From contig NZ_CP086239.1 of the NCBI RefSeq assembly GCF_026650985.1, positions 2,046,001 to 2,110,000 of the forward strand: DNA of 64,000 bases. Direction: 5' to 3'. A program made the translations under genes and the position numbers. Below, piece by piece: positions 17,808-27,290 of this stretch; the stretch's first letter is position 1; each line of letters opens with the position of its first letter. A model generated the notes under the pieces. The model saw nothing but the letters and a program-made list of their open reading frames with translations. It was not told the origin of the DNA and made no database searches. Source of the DNA: Clostridium estertheticum (GTDB lineage: Bacteria; Bacillota; Clostridia; Clostridiales; Clostridiaceae).

Positions 17808-18041
17808 TTAAGCTACTGTAATTGTATTTGTATCAGTAGTAACTATTTTAGCATCTTTCTTGCCAGTTAAATCACCACTAGTTGATAGAAAAATGTTTTT
17901 AGCGATAACTAAATCCATAAGAGCATTTACCTCGGCTTCTGTTATAGTAGGTCCCTTATCATTAGCTTTAATGTCATCTACACTTAACGTAAAATACTTA
18001 CCCTCAATAGTAGTTAAAAATCTCATAACTAATTTATTCAT
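17808..18041 (-). CDS. DUF2922 family small protein
   Basis: 77 residues (MNKLVMRFLTTIEGKYFTLSVDD... ITEAEVNALMDLVIAKNIFLSTSGDL... DAKIVTTDTNTITV). This pattern, a beta-rich start with KxFTLSV and the central EAEVNALMD helix, is DUF2922. Members occur in Firmicutes directly next to DUF1659 genes, as here, and their role is unknown. SD AAAGGAGG is excellent, pointing to strong translation. Second gene of the pair, 63 bases after the DUF1659 gene. Confidence 0.85.
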   Translation of the reverse strand: MNKLVMRFLTTIEGKYFTLSVDDIKANDKGPTITEAEVNALMDLVIAKNIFLSTSGDLTGKKDAKIVTTDTNTITVA

Positions 18042-18104
18042 ATAATTTTTCCTCCTTTAAATTGTTGAATTTTGGTTTTTAGATTTTAAGCTTCTTATTT
18101 AAAC

Positions 18105-18332
18105 TTACTTTTCTGTAACCAAACTATACTGATCTTGTCTATCGATCCCAACCAATGGATAAGTTTTGATCTTAGAGATAGCTTGTCCTACTGCAAAAAT
18201 GTCAGCATCCACTGCATCAACTTTTACGTTACCTAGGCTTTTTGTTGCAAATTCATCCTTGCCATTGATGTCTATACCTGTTTTCATTGTAAGTTTTAAA
18301 ACACTTGATACCTTTGTTGATATAACTGCCAT
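18105..18332 (-). CDS. DUF1659 family small protein
   Basis: 75 residues (MAVISTKVSSVLKLTMKTGIDINGKDEFATKSLGNVKVDAVDADIFAVGQAISKIKTYPL...). The features match DUF1659: N-terminal strand pair, the AVDADIFAVGQAI helix and a C-terminal beta tail. Unknown function. Strong SD (AAAGGAG). It is preceded by the sigma factor gene and followed by DUF2922, an arrangement I have seen described repeatedly for Clostridia and Bacilli, so the small proteins may be targets or partners of the sigma factor. Confidence 0.85.
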   Translation of the reverse strand: MAVISTKVSSVLKLTMKTGIDINGKDEFATKSLGNVKVDAVDADIFAVGQAISKIKTYPLVGIDRQDQYSLVTEK

Positions 18333-18413
18333 GTTTAATCACTCCTTTTATTTTGTTTTCACTTAATATATATGATGTTTGTCTTATTTGTGCGGAGTTG
18401 TAAAAATATATAT

Positions 18414-18947
18414 CTACATAATTGCCTTTAATTTTTCTAGGGCTTTTTTCTTAATCCTTGAATATTGATAATAACTTTTATCAGTAGTAGCTGCTATCTC
18501 TGTAAGCGAGTGTCCCATAATATAAAATCTCTCTAATATATAACGTTCAAAAGGTTCAAGGGTATTAAGGGCAACATATAACTTTTCAACCTCATCGTAG
18601 GCTATTACTTCATCCTCTAAGGTAAATTCATAATGCTCCTGGGCATCAAAATCTATCATATCAATGCTAGGGACTTCGCGAAAATGTTTTATTTCTCCTT
18701 TTAAAAGTGCTTTAAGGTTCATTTTTATAGCATTAATGCAATACCCGTTAAAGCTTTTGCTGCCTAGTTTATATAATGCTATAGCTTTTATTACTGACAA
18801 ATACCCATGTTGAATTAGATCTTCAGTGGTATAGCCTGGAATATGATATTTTAATGATTCTTTGAATATAAGGTATTTAAACTTTCCAATTATAAGTTCT
18901 GTAGCTTTACTGTCACCGTTTTTAGCCTTTTCAACTAGTTTTTCCAT
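18414..18947 (-). CDS. Sigma-70 family RNA polymerase sigma factor
   Basis: 177 residues containing region 2 (ELIIGKFKYLIFKESLKYHIPGYTTEDLIQHGYLSVIKAIALYKLGSKSFNGYCINAIKMNLK) and region 4 (LNTLEPFERYILERFYIMGHSLTEIAATTDKSYYQYSRIKKKALEKLK), without region 1 or 3. This is an alternative, ECF-sized sigma factor of the type associated with mobile or conditionally expressed modules. It would guide RNA polymerase to a small regulon, perhaps the two small genes downstream, which are separated by about 80 bases and may have their own promoter. Confidence 0.88.
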   Translation of the reverse strand: MEKLVEKAKNGDSKATELIIGKFKYLIFKESLKYHIPGYTTEDLIQHGYLSVIKAIALYKLGSKSFNGYCINAIKMNLKALLKGEIKHFREVPSIDMIDFDAQEHYEFTLEDEVIAYDEVEKLYVALNTLEPFERYILERFYIMGHSLTEIAATTDKSYYQYSRIKKKALEKLKAIM

Positions 18948-19003
18948 AATTAAAGCACCACCTTCTAATTTTTTATTTAACGTTTATTAAATAGAATAAT
19001 TTA

Positions 19004-20095
19004 TTAAGCTATCCCAAGTAATTGTTTTTCTAAAAGATCAAAATCATATGTTCTCTGTTCGTAGTCACAAAAGCTACCACTTTTCACAGAGTGCGATCCA
19101 CTGTTAATGCTGCTGCTACTGCTGTTATTACTATTCCATTTTTTCTGATAGGTAACAACCTCCTCAGCAGTTTTTATTCCTTCGCTTATCCAGCTATTGA
19201 TAACACTCGAGATATATTTGATGTTTTTTGCATTATAATTAACTGCCTCTGTTATAGCCATAATTATGACTTCATCACTTACGTATTTTGTAAAATCCAA
19301 CATTTTTTCATACACTAGTGGTGTGATAACATGTATATTTTCTTCAAATATTTTAATTATAGTGTTCATACCAACCGCCGTATCGGCAGGTTTTTCTGAG
19401 TTAGTTATTAACGATTCTTTAGTTGTCGCCTCTACTTCCTCTACTTCTTCTTTATTTATTATTCTTTGCTCTTTATTTATTACTCCTTCTTCTTTACTTC
19501 TTATTCTATTACTTGGCACATGCTTGGTAGCCCCTACCAAGGGGATACTAAGGGGCTTAATAATTGTATTTTCATTTGATTCATCAGATGTATCCATAAC
19601 AATTGTGTTGTTACTTTGATCCTCTGAATGATCTTGCTTTATAGAGCTTAGATCATTTATATCAGTTGGCATAATGGTTACAAGAAGCCCTTTGAAAATA
19701 GTATCTACATCTAAGCCGGCAGCCTCATATTTTTCATATAATAGTTTAAGAAATACTTTATTTTTGATTTTTTGAATCTCCTTTTGCACACACACCAAAA
19801 AATTTTTATTATTTGGAATATTGTATTTAATCCAATTTAATACCATAATTTCATTTGTCTCTTCGCAGTACAAAATCTTTTTATAATCACAAAACTTTTT
19901 AAGCAGCTCAGCCACAAGCACTTTGTCACATCCTGTTTCTAGTGAAATCAATCGAGGAGAAATTTGATATAGTCCGCTCTGGGTAGATTTTGTGTTCGTT
20001 AAAAGATATAGATAAAAAAGTTTTTCCTGTGAATCTAATTCAAGTACAAAACTATCACTCCAAAATTCTGTATAAATCTGTCTATATTTAGCCAT
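19004..20095 (-). CDS. Phage-type replication protein with DnaD-like C-terminal domain
   Basis: 363 residues. The N-terminal domain (YRQIYTEFWSDSFVLELDSQEKLFYLYLLTNTKSTQSGLYQIS... INYIPNNKNFL-like) is the winged-helix found in phage replisome organisers. A long low-complexity linker rich in K, E and N follows (EEGVINKEQRIINKEEVEEVE), then a DnaD/DnaB_2 domain (about 245-315: IKIFEENIHVITPLVYEKMLDF... YISSVINSWISEGIKTAEEV) and a Ser/Asn tail. Such proteins load helicase at a phage origin. No terminase, capsid or integrase accompanies it, so the replication module stands alone here. Confidence 0.8.
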   Translation of the reverse strand: MAKYRQIYTEFWSDSFVLELDSQEKLFYLYLLTNTKSTQSGLYQISPRLISLETGCDKVLVAELLKKFCDYKKILYCEETNEIMVLNWIKYNIPNNKNFLVCVQKEIQKIKNKVFLKLLYEKYEAAGLDVDTIFKGLLVTIMPTDINDLSSIKQDHSEDQSNNTIVMDTSDESNENTIIKPLSIPLVGATKHVPSNRIRSKEEGVINKEQRIINKEEVEEVEATTKESLITNSEKPADTAVGMNTIIKIFEENIHVITPLVYEKMLDFTKYVSDEVIIMAITEAVNYNAKNIKYISSVINSWISEGIKTAEEVVTYQKKWNSNNSSSSSINSGSHSVKSGSFCDYEQRTYDFDLLEKQLLGIA

Positions 20096-20142
20096 TATTA
20101 TTCCCCCTATGATTCTTAAAGTTGAATTTTATCTATTTTTGT

Positions 20143-20394
20143 TTACTGCACTTTCGATTTTTTGTTAACTACAGTTAATGGTTTAGGCAAAAAAATATAT
20201 TCTCTATAATCTAACTGATTATCTGTACACCACTTAATAATCCCATTAAAAAACTTAATCCCCGGAGTATTATTCTTAGCAAGAACTCTATACACATGTG
20301 CTACATCCACTCCTATAGCCCTAGAAAGCTTTGTATAACTACTATTAAATCGTTCATCCATTAAATTTTTTAATGCAAATTTATTTAATCCCAT
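20143..20394 (-). CDS. Small HTH DNA-binding protein (Cro-like)
   Basis: 83 residues with a helix-turn-helix between about residues 10 and 45 (LMDERFNSSYTKLSRAIGVDVAHVYRVLAKNNTPGIKFFNGIIKWC). The tail is basic (VVNKKSKVQ). Good SD (GGAGGGG). It is divergently transcribed from the XRE-family repressor at 20595, with a perfect dyad between them, so the pair resembles a Cro/CI switch controlling the replication/sigma module. Confidence 0.75.
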   Translation of the reverse strand: MGLNKFALKNLMDERFNSSYTKLSRAIGVDVAHVYRVLAKNNTPGIKFFNGIIKWCTDNQLDYREYIFLPKPLTVVNKKSKVQ

Positions 20395-20452
20395 ATAAAT
20401 CTTCCCCTCCTAATTTAATTGTATTTTTTATATTTCATTCCATTGTTTGCAT

Positions 20453-20475
20453 TTAATTACATTATCTGTAATTAA
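20453..20475. promoter_or_regulatory. Operator dyad between the divergent regulators
   Basis: TTAATTACA (20453-20461), five bases, TGTAATTAA (20467-20475): a perfect 9+9 inverted repeat in the 200-base gap between the Cro-like gene and the XRE gene. It is the best candidate binding site for one or both regulators. Confidence 0.7.
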
Positions 20476-20542
20476 TATATCATGGACAGCATATATTTAC
20501 AATACTATTTTTGGAATAATTATATTTATTCTCCATTTTATA

Positions 20543-20572
20543 TTGACTATAAACAATGAAAAATGATATAAT
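20543..20572 (+). promoter_or_regulatory. Promoter of the XRE-family regulator gene
   Basis: TTGACT (20543-20548), an 18-base spacer, TATAAT (20567-20572). The mRNA would begin only a few bases before the AAGGAGGTGA ribosome-binding site at 20580, giving a very short leader. Confidence 0.75.
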
Positions 20573-20594
20573 ATTTAACGAAGGAGGTGATTAA

Positions 20595-21251
20595 ATGACT
20601 GATTACAGCAATTTTGATCTAGTTACATTTGCTATATTATTAGAAAAAGCTAAAGGTGATCGTTCAATTAATCAATATGCAAATACAATAAATGTAAGTG
20701 CAGCTCATATCTCAAGATTACTTCGAAAGTTAGTAAAATCACCTCCGTCGCCGGATACAATTAGTAAATTCGCTAGTGGTTCATGCAACGGAGTTACATA
20801 TAATGATTTAATGCTAGCTGCTGGACACATAAATGATAAAACAGAAGGGATCTCTACAAAGCAAAAACAGACCCAAACTGTTGAAAAAGAAAAGAATTTT
20901 TTTAAGGTTATTCTATCCGATTTATACACCCGTGATTTTGAATGGAGTTTAAATAAAACCATTAATGAAGCTGCTAATTTAATGCTTGAAATTACTAACT
21001 GGGAGTATTCCAAATGGTATATTCTAATTAAACCTTATGTTACCTCCCAAACAATTTATAATATTTATGGTCAAATAGCTTGTATTGATCTTACACCAGA
21101 TACGAAAATATCTGTAGCTGTTGGGAGTGAAAATGAATTTGACCTTTTCTTTAGTAATCCACCTAAATCTTTAAAAGCAAATCTTTATGTTATGCTAATA
21201 GATTTAAACAATGGAAACATATCTAAGGAGAAAAAGCTATGCCAGTATTAA
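20595..21251 (+). CDS. XRE-family transcriptional regulator (CI-like repressor)
   Basis: 218 residues. The N-terminal HTH lies at about 15-45 (LLEKAKGDRSINQYANTINVSAAHISRLLRKL), followed by a conserved LASGSCNGV-like segment (SKFASGSCNGVTYNDLMLAAGH). The C-terminal half (KVILSDLYTRDFEWSLN... GSENEFDLFFSNPPKSLKANLYVMLID) would be the dimerisation or sensing domain; I see no Ser-Lys peptidase motif, so cleavage in the SOS response is not expected. It is the only plus-strand gene for many kilobases, with an almost ideal SD (AAGGAGGTGA). Confidence 0.82.
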   Translation: MTDYSNFDLVTFAILLEKAKGDRSINQYANTINVSAAHISRLLRKLVKSPPSPDTISKFASGSCNGVTYNDLMLAAGHINDKTEGISTKQKQTQTVEKEKNFFKVILSDLYTRDFEWSLNKTINEAANLMLEITNWEYSKWYILIKPYVTSQTIYNIYGQIACIDLTPDTKISVAVGSENEFDLFFSNPPKSLKANLYVMLIDLNNGNISKEKKLCQY

Positions 21252-21303
21252 CTAGTCATAGTTTTTTATCTATCCACATTTCGCAATTCTCCATTTTATC
21301 CTC

Positions 21304-22692
21304 TTAAAATCCTGAAACTAAACTATGCCACTCATCTATAATGACTATATCCTCTATGTCATTCACAGATATTTCTCTGTTAGTTTTATTTCTGCATATT
21401 ATCTTATGGAGTTCAGCATCATAATTTCCTTGTCTATCTTTAGTTATTTTAGATAAATACACATTATCAAAAGATACAACTAGCCTTTTTCCCATTGTGT
21501 TTTCATCAAATTTGCATACATGCTGTGCATCGTTCATTTGAGGTTCTTTTATTTTTCCAATTAAGTTATTATGTGATGTGACAATTTGCTCCTTTAACCC
21601 CTCAATGAACCCCTCGTAATCGTTTTGTGTATATTCCACGTAAGAGCTTGCCTTATCAATCTTCGTTATTACTACTATACTTTCTTTTGGCTCTGATGTT
21701 ATAACATTTTTTAGTTCTTCTACTAGTCTATCATCAACTATTCCACCACCTGTAGCTACTGGAATAAGTAATACCTTACAATTCCCTTCAAGATTAGTTG
21801 GCATTCTTTTTTCTTCTATTTTTTTATGGCTCTGTAGTTCTCGAAGCACAACACCTTTTTTAAACTTCTCAGGTAAACTTTTCTTAACTTTTTCATTACA
21901 TCTAAGTACCAATATTGCCTGCTCAAAAAGTAATCTAAATGATACTATTTCACGAAACTCTTCCCGACTTTCTTTATATCTATCAAATGTCTTGGTGGGT
22001 ATTATCGTTTTCTCTAAAATGTTCTTATGATCCATAGAAATTTCATGACGACCTCCATAAAAATTTTCTATCATTAATTTTGAATATATTATATCCTCGA
22101 GAAGTAGAGTAAGATCCTTATTCGTTATGTCATCGTTTACATATTTCTTAATGTTATTTTCCTTTTTAAAATTTAATTGCAGGTCTTTGGCTATTTTCTG
22201 AAATTTTTGAAGTAACTCATTTGTTCTAAATAGATTGTACACGCCTTGAAACAACTTAATATTAAACCTACTTACCTCATTATTACTATTTTTCACTCCT
22301 GCCATATTTGCATCGTCTGTAATACTTTTTTTAACATCAAATTTGAATTCTGTATCTATATTTAAAGCTACTAACATTAAATCACTAATAATATCACTTT
22401 TAGTCCTCGCTTTTAAAAATAACCTATTCTTTGTATCCTCAAGTATAACTATCTCTGTCTGAATAATAGCACTATTTCCTGAACTCGAAATAGTTTTACC
22501 TAATATTTTTTTCCCCGCTTCATCTACAAATTGCTGGCAGAAAGTAGTTTTCCCAGCTCCTGTAGTTCCTATTAAATCTATAATTATAGGCCTAGAATCT
22601 TTAAATACTTGCTTATAAAATGTTAAAATATCATTTTCCTCGTTAACTCTACATAAATCGTCAATGGTTCCTTTCACTTCCTCATTTCTCAT
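21304..22692 (-). CDS. Large P-loop NTPase of unknown family
   Basis: I take the ATG at 22692 (MRNEEVKGTIDDL) because GGGGG lies 7 bases upstream; an ORF seven codons longer lacks an SD. The P-loop is GTTGAGKTT (about residues 42-50) and VVITKID in the C-terminal third looks like a G4 (NKxD-type) motif, so a GTPase is likely. The long middle region is helical and polar, with no membrane segment. It may be dynamin-like or a STAND-like switch; I do not recognise a named family. It faces the XRE gene, its stop about 50 bases from that gene's stop. Confidence 0.6.
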   Translation of the reverse strand: MRNEEVKGTIDDLCRVNEENDILTFYKQVFKDSRPIIIDLIGTTGAGKTTFCQQFVDEAGKKILGKTISSSGNSAIIQTEIVILEDTKNRLFLKARTKSDIISDLMLVALNIDTEFKFDVKKSITDDANMAGVKNSNNEVSRFNIKLFQGVYNLFRTNELLQKFQKIAKDLQLNFKKENNIKKYVNDDITNKDLTLLLEDIIYSKLMIENFYGGRHEISMDHKNILEKTIIPTKTFDRYKESREEFREIVSFRLLFEQAILVLRCNEKVKKSLPEKFKKGVVLRELQSHKKIEEKRMPTNLEGNCKVLLIPVATGGGIVDDRLVEELKNVITSEPKESIVVITKIDKASSYVEYTQNDYEGFIEGLKEQIVTSHNNLIGKIKEPQMNDAQHVCKFDENTMGKRLVVSFDNVYLSKITKDRQGNYDAELHKIICRNKTNREISVNDIEDIVIIDEWHSLVSGF

Positions 22693-22887
22693 AATAGTCC
22701 CCCTATATTGCATGATTAAATTATATATAAAAGCCCACTCATCTTCAAAATATTTGATAATTTGTAATTATATTCTATGTAGTTCTTATATTACCTTATC
22801 ATGAAGTAAATTTCAACAATTATTCTTATTTTTTTAGAAATTATATTATATACAACTTTTAACAAACTTAGCCTTAACGACAAAAAA

Positions 22888-22924
22888 GCTACTGAAATAT
22901 ATAAAAATATATACTTCAATAGTT
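22888..22924. repeat. AT-rich hairpin (hairpin family member 3)
   Basis: GCTACTGAAATATATA pairs imperfectly with TATATACTTCAATAGT. The lead-in (AACGACAAAAAA) also resembles that before the hairpin at 16139 (ATGACGAAAAAA), so these are copies of one element. The rest of the gap 22693-22981 is featureless. Confidence 0.6.
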
Positions 22925-22981
22925 CCTATACCTTGCTATCACTAAACCTTGGTTACTTTATCTATACTCTTATAAAAGTCA

Positions 22982-24349
22982 TTACTTTCCACAACATTTC
23001 TTATATTTCTTACCACTTCCACAAGGACAGAGATCATTTCTACCAATTTTAGATTCCTCTCGTACTGTAGGTTCCTGTGGCTGATAATAATTTAGGCCAT
23101 CTTCGTTTGCTTCACTATGATCTTCATCAAAAAATCTGTCTGCTATATGTTTATATTTACCCGACTGTTGTTTATACTCCACTTGGAGCTTTTTTCTTTC
23201 AATGTTATTAGTTAATTTACTAAAAAACTCTGCCTTTAAATCATAAAAATCCGGATAATCCTTTTCTAGCTTCTTAATAGCAGTTTTGTCGTTATCATAA
23301 TTATCTAATATGATATACTCCTGAAAATGAGTCATTGCTTCCTTTTCTTCTTCATCGTTCATCCCTAATTCATTATTTGGAAGTACATTGAAAGCAATAA
23401 GATCCACGATCTCTTGTTTTATTTTTTTATCTTCTTTCATTTTACGGAAATCATCAATATATCTCATATAGTTTTCAATTTCCTTTTTAATCCGTAATAC
23501 CTCTTTATCCTCTGGTAAAATATTTGTTGCCTTCTCTATTATCCTTTTAGCATCTTCCATTCTTTCCATTTGCATTAAATAAGATGCTAGGTCAGATAAT
23601 GTAGCGGTTATATCATCTTTTATTTCATCATTATTTATTGCAAGCTCTGCCAACTTATCTATAGGTTTATGTATTGAAGAAAACATTTCAAAGTTCATAT
23701 CAATAGTTATTAGCTCTAGATATATTATTGTGTTATCCTTTATATCAGTGACTACCTCTAAGGCCTTTTCTAAAACATCTCTAGCATTCAAATATTCATT
23801 ACTTTCTACATAAGCTTCACTTAAGCCAAGCCACAAGGAAATATTGTCACTATCAAGTTCTATTGCCTTATTGTAGGCTAAAATAGCCTTTTTATGCCAA
23901 CCTCTGTTTAAATAAGCATTAGCTAAATATCCTGCAAATGCTGAGTTTTCCGGTTCCTCCAAAGTTAATTCTTCATATACTGTCAAAGCTTTACCACTGT
24001 TACTATTTTTTAAATAGACTTCTGCTAGCAATACTTTTACTATTAGAGATTTCGGATCTCCTTTCTGCATCCCTTGAAGGATTTTAATTGCTTTGTTTAA
24101 TTCTTCTTCTTCCATATAGGTTCTTGCTAAGCTATAATTTTCTTTCACATCAGAATCTAAATTATTTATTGAATCATACTGTCCTCTAGTTTTTTCATTA
24201 CTTAAAATTTCGTAAGCTTTTCTAATATTCATAAATTCCACTTCAAATCTATCCGGTGGATATTTTCTTACACTCTTAAAGTAAGCCCTTTTTATATCTT
24301 CTTTTGAAGCCAGCGCGGTTATTTCTAATATTTCATAATAATCTTTCAT
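22982..24349 (-). CDS. J-like domain, TPR and SEC-C zinc motif protein
   Basis: 455 residues in three parts. Residues 1-60 ([48 protein letters not shown]) form a J-like domain whose HPD tripeptide is replaced by PPD, so DnaK stimulation is doubtful. Residues about 70-290 are TPR repeats (e.g. [20 protein letters not shown]). The last 20 residues, [20 protein letters not shown], are a SEC-C zinc-binding motif like that of SecA. It may be an adaptor linking chaperone or ribosome to other proteins. A short remnant of a relative is found at 43997. Confidence 0.85.
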   Translation of the reverse strand: MKDYYEILEITALASKEDIKRAYFKSVRKYPPDRFEVEFMNIRKAYEILSNEKTRGQYDSINNLDSDVKENYSLARTYMEEEELNKAIKILQGMQKGDPKSLIVKVLLAEVYLKNSNSGKALTVYEELTLEEPENSAFAGYLANAYLNRGWHKKAILAYNKAIELDSDNISLWLGLSEAYVESNEYLNARDVLEKALEVVTDIKDNTIIYLELITIDMNFEMFSSIHKPIDKLAELAINNDEIKDDITATLSDLASYLMQMERMEDAKRIIEKATNILPEDKEVLRIKKEIENYMRYIDDFRKMKEDKKIKQEIVDLIAFNVLPNNELGMNDEEEKEAMTHFQEYIILDNYDNDKTAIKKLEKDYPDFYDLKAEFFSKLTNNIERKKLQVEYKQQSGKYKHIADRFFDEDHSEANEDGLNYYQPQEPTVREESKIGRNDLCPCGSGKKYKKCCGK

Positions 24350-24536
24350 TTATATCACCTTTTCTCTCTATTCTTTAGTATATTTAAAATATCTTTCAAA
24401 TTTATCCACATTTTCTATTTTAGCATTTCATACTCATCTAAAATATCTTACCAAGTATACCATAATTATATAACAAACATAATACAATAACTTCTTTTGT
24501 TTCACCAGAGTACAATATTAAAAAGTTTAAATAAAA
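24350..24536. other. Gap between the TPR gene and the cphA terminator
   Basis: AT-rich, no gene recognised; it presumably carries the promoter of the J-like/TPR gene next to its AAAGGTGAT ribosome-binding site. Confidence 0.35.
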
Positions 24537-24582
24537 AATAAGCCTGTATTCCTTTGCTTTTAAGGGATACAGGCTTATGCTT
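24537..24582 (-). terminator. Terminator of the iadA-cphA operon
   Basis: ATAAGCCTGTATTCC and its near-perfect complement GGGATACAGGCTTAT form a long stem, followed in the minus direction by TTTTTTATTT. It lies just past the cphA stop. Confidence 0.92.
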
Positions 24583-27207
24583 TTACTTTTCCAACAACCT
24601 ATTAGTTTGACACTCTTTTTTGTAAATTTCACTTTTTATTATTTCTATTATAGGTTCATATTTATCGAAGAATATAATAACTATATCTCCAGGACTTGCA
24701 ATACCTAAGGCTGTTTTAAAAGCTTCCTTTTCGTCTAATACTTTTTTAATATTGATGATGTTAAAATTAGACTTTAGAACTCCTTTTTCTAAAAGGTCTG
24801 CTACTTTACCTTTATCCCTGCCTCTTCTATCTTCATCTTCCTTTACAAAAATATAATCAAAATTTTCTCCTGCACATCTACCCACATCCATTATATGACT
24901 GTCCGATCTATCTCCTGGTACTCCGATAATTCCTATAAGTTTGTTGTGTCTTATATTCTTAAGTCCATCAAGCACGCATTTATAGCCATCAATGTTGTGC
25001 CCGTAATCTAATATTACCTTTACATTATCTATTAAATACATATTAAATCGACCTGGATTTTGATCGAAATTACAATAGAATGTCTTTAATCCCTGTTTAA
25101 TAATATCATACCCTATCCCAATGCCTACTGCAGCAGCACATGCGGCCATAGCATTCTGAATATTGTATTTTAGAATGCCTTTGAATGTTATGCCTATACT
25201 TTCTATGTCGATTAGCTTCTCATAATTAGTGCTATTTTGTATTATTAAGTAACCCTCATCTACATAAATTCCATAGCCACCATTTTTAATGTTCGTTCTC
25301 ATAATCTTATTATCTTTATTATTAGAAAAGATTATAAGATTACTCTTAAACCTTGGTAATATACTTATACTCATTTTGTCATCCCCATTAATAACAACAT
25401 ACCCATCTTTTTTAACTGCTTCACCAACCAAAGCTTTAACTTTTGCCAAATCCTCAATTGTTTCTACTTCATATAATCCAAGGTGATCTTCAGTTATATT
25501 TGTAATAACAGCAACATCTGCAAGGTCATATGCTAGCCCTTCTCTTATCATTCCTCCCCTTGCAGTTTCAAGGACTGCTGCATCTATATTTTTATTCATA
25601 AGTACAGTCAAAGCACTTTTAGGTCCTGTGGTATCTCCCTTACGTATACATTTTCCATCAATATATATTCCACTAGTTGTCGTCATTCCAACAGTATATC
25701 CTGCATTTGATAATATATGTGAAATTAGTCTTGTGGTAGTTGTTTTCCCATTTGTACCTGTTACCGATATTAATGGAATTTTTCTTGGTATATCCTTAAA
25801 CAATTTATCAATTATATGACCTGCTACATTGCGTGATTTACCAAAATACGGATTATGGTGCATTCTAATGCCAGGTGCAGCATTTATTTCAATAATTACT
25901 CCACCCTCATTTAGAGATTTGCCAATATCTTCGCACCTCACATCTATTCCGCAAATATCAAGCCCTATAGCACTTGCAACCCTTTTACATATTTCTATAT
26001 TCTCGTCACTAATTAAATCTGTGCAATCTATTGCAAACCCACCCGTTGATAAATTTGCATTATCTTTTAAATATAATTTTTCTTTTTCAGGAAGAACTGA
26101 ATTTAGTGTATATCCTTTTTGTTTAAGGTATTCTATAAGTCCTTCATCTATTTTAATTTTAGTTAATTCTTTTTCGTGACCTTCACCACGCCTTAAATCC
26201 TTATTAATATTTTCTATAAGGCTATCAATAGCATTTATACCATCACCTATAATATATGGTGGTATTCGCTCTGAAACAGCCACTATATCTCCATAAACGC
26301 AACAAACTCTATAATCCCTTCCATTTATATACTTTTCTATTATTATGTCGACGTATTTTTTCGCTAAAAGTTCATATGATTCTACTAACTGTTTCTCATT
26401 TTTTATATTAGAAATAACCCCTTTACCTTGGTTTCCAAACTGTGGCTTAAGTACTACAGGGTACCCAATCTCATTTGCACATGAGATGGTTTGCATCATA
26501 TTTACTACCTTCATGCCATATGGTACAGGTAAGCAGTTCATACTTAACACCTGTTTCGTTAACAATTTATCTTGTGCAATATTAACAGCTATAACACTTG
26601 TATCACTTCCCATAGTTGCTTGTATAATCTTAGAATACTTCCCATAACCTAGTTGGAACATGCTTTCTTCCCCTATCTTTAATATAGGAATTCCCCTTTT
26701 TTTTGCTTCCGTGCAAATGCAAGAAGTACTTATTCCTAATTGCTCGCCCATTAATATTTCCTTTAACCTATTTAATCTTACACCTAAATCGAATACTTCA
26801 TTATTTATTAATGAATTAACAAAATCCACAGCTATATTGGCAGCCTCTATACCAGTATTTTTATACTCATATTGATAAATAACATAATAATTATCTCCAG
26901 ATATCTCCCTGGCTTTTCCATAACTTACATCCAGACCAATCATATTATGAAGTGCTAGTATTATATGCTCAGTTATATGTGCCAAATATGTTCCCTCTGT
27001 AAGTCTCTTTATAAACCCTCTATCTTCATCTATAGCGCATCTATGCTTATTAAGTTCTGGTAACATACAGACCAACTTATCATTAAAGTTATAAATCTCT
27101 TTGCTAGGAATTTCACTGTATCCTTCTAAGTCTAAGTTAAGCCTTATACACTTCTTATGAGAATATATATTCCTTCCCTTAAAAACCATAAAACTAAGCA
27201 TTTTCAT
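24583..27207 (-). CDS. cphA: Cyanophycin synthetase
   Basis: 874 residues, the typical CphA length. The N-terminal domain is followed by an ATP-grasp domain (about 215-470: YPVVLKPQFGNQGKGV, IEKYINGRDYRVCCVYG, IEINAAPGIRMHHNP) and a Mur-ligase-like domain (P-loop GTNGKTTTT at 484-492, then LETARGGMIREGL, TNITEDHLG, and LDYGHNIDGY). CphA builds multi-L-arginyl-poly-L-aspartate, a nitrogen and carbon store: one ATP site adds Asp to the backbone, the other adds Arg to side chains. Strong SD (GGGAGG). It follows iadA in the same operon by 83 bases. Confidence 0.95.
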   Translation of the reverse strand: MKMLSFMVFKGRNIYSHKKCIRLNLDLEGYSEIPSKEIYNFNDKLVCMLPELNKHRCAIDEDRGFIKRLTEGTYLAHITEHIILALHNMIGLDVSYGKAREISGDNYYVIYQYEYKNTGIEAANIAVDFVNSLINNEVFDLGVRLNRLKEILMGEQLGISTSCICTEAKKRGIPILKIGEESMFQLGYGKYSKIIQATMGSDTSVIAVNIAQDKLLTKQVLSMNCLPVPYGMKVVNMMQTISCANEIGYPVVLKPQFGNQGKGVISNIKNEKQLVESYELLAKKYVDIIIEKYINGRDYRVCCVYGDIVAVSERIPPYIIGDGINAIDSLIENINKDLRRGEGHEKELTKIKIDEGLIEYLKQKGYTLNSVLPEKEKLYLKDNANLSTGGFAIDCTDLISDENIEICKRVASAIGLDICGIDVRCEDIGKSLNEGGVIIEINAAPGIRMHHNPYFGKSRNVAGHIIDKLFKDIPRKIPLISVTGTNGKTTTTRLISHILSNAGYTVGMTTTSGIYIDGKCIRKGDTTGPKSALTVLMNKNIDAAVLETARGGMIREGLAYDLADVAVITNITEDHLGLYEVETIEDLAKVKALVGEAVKKDGYVVINGDDKMSISILPRFKSNLIIFSNNKDNKIMRTNIKNGGYGIYVDEGYLIIQNSTNYEKLIDIESIGITFKGILKYNIQNAMAACAAAVGIGIGYDIIKQGLKTFYCNFDQNPGRFNMYLIDNVKVILDYGHNIDGYKCVLDGLKNIRHNKLIGIIGVPGDRSDSHIMDVGRCAGENFDYIFVKEDEDRRGRDKGKVADLLEKGVLKSNFNIINIKKVLDEKEAFKTALGIASPGDIVIIFFDKYEPIIEIIKSEIYKKECQTNRLLEK

Positions 27208-27290
27208 ATAATTTTCCTCCCTGATGGAATATTAACCATCCATTCTATATAATATTTATATTTTAACGCTATTATTTATACTGCTTTAAT

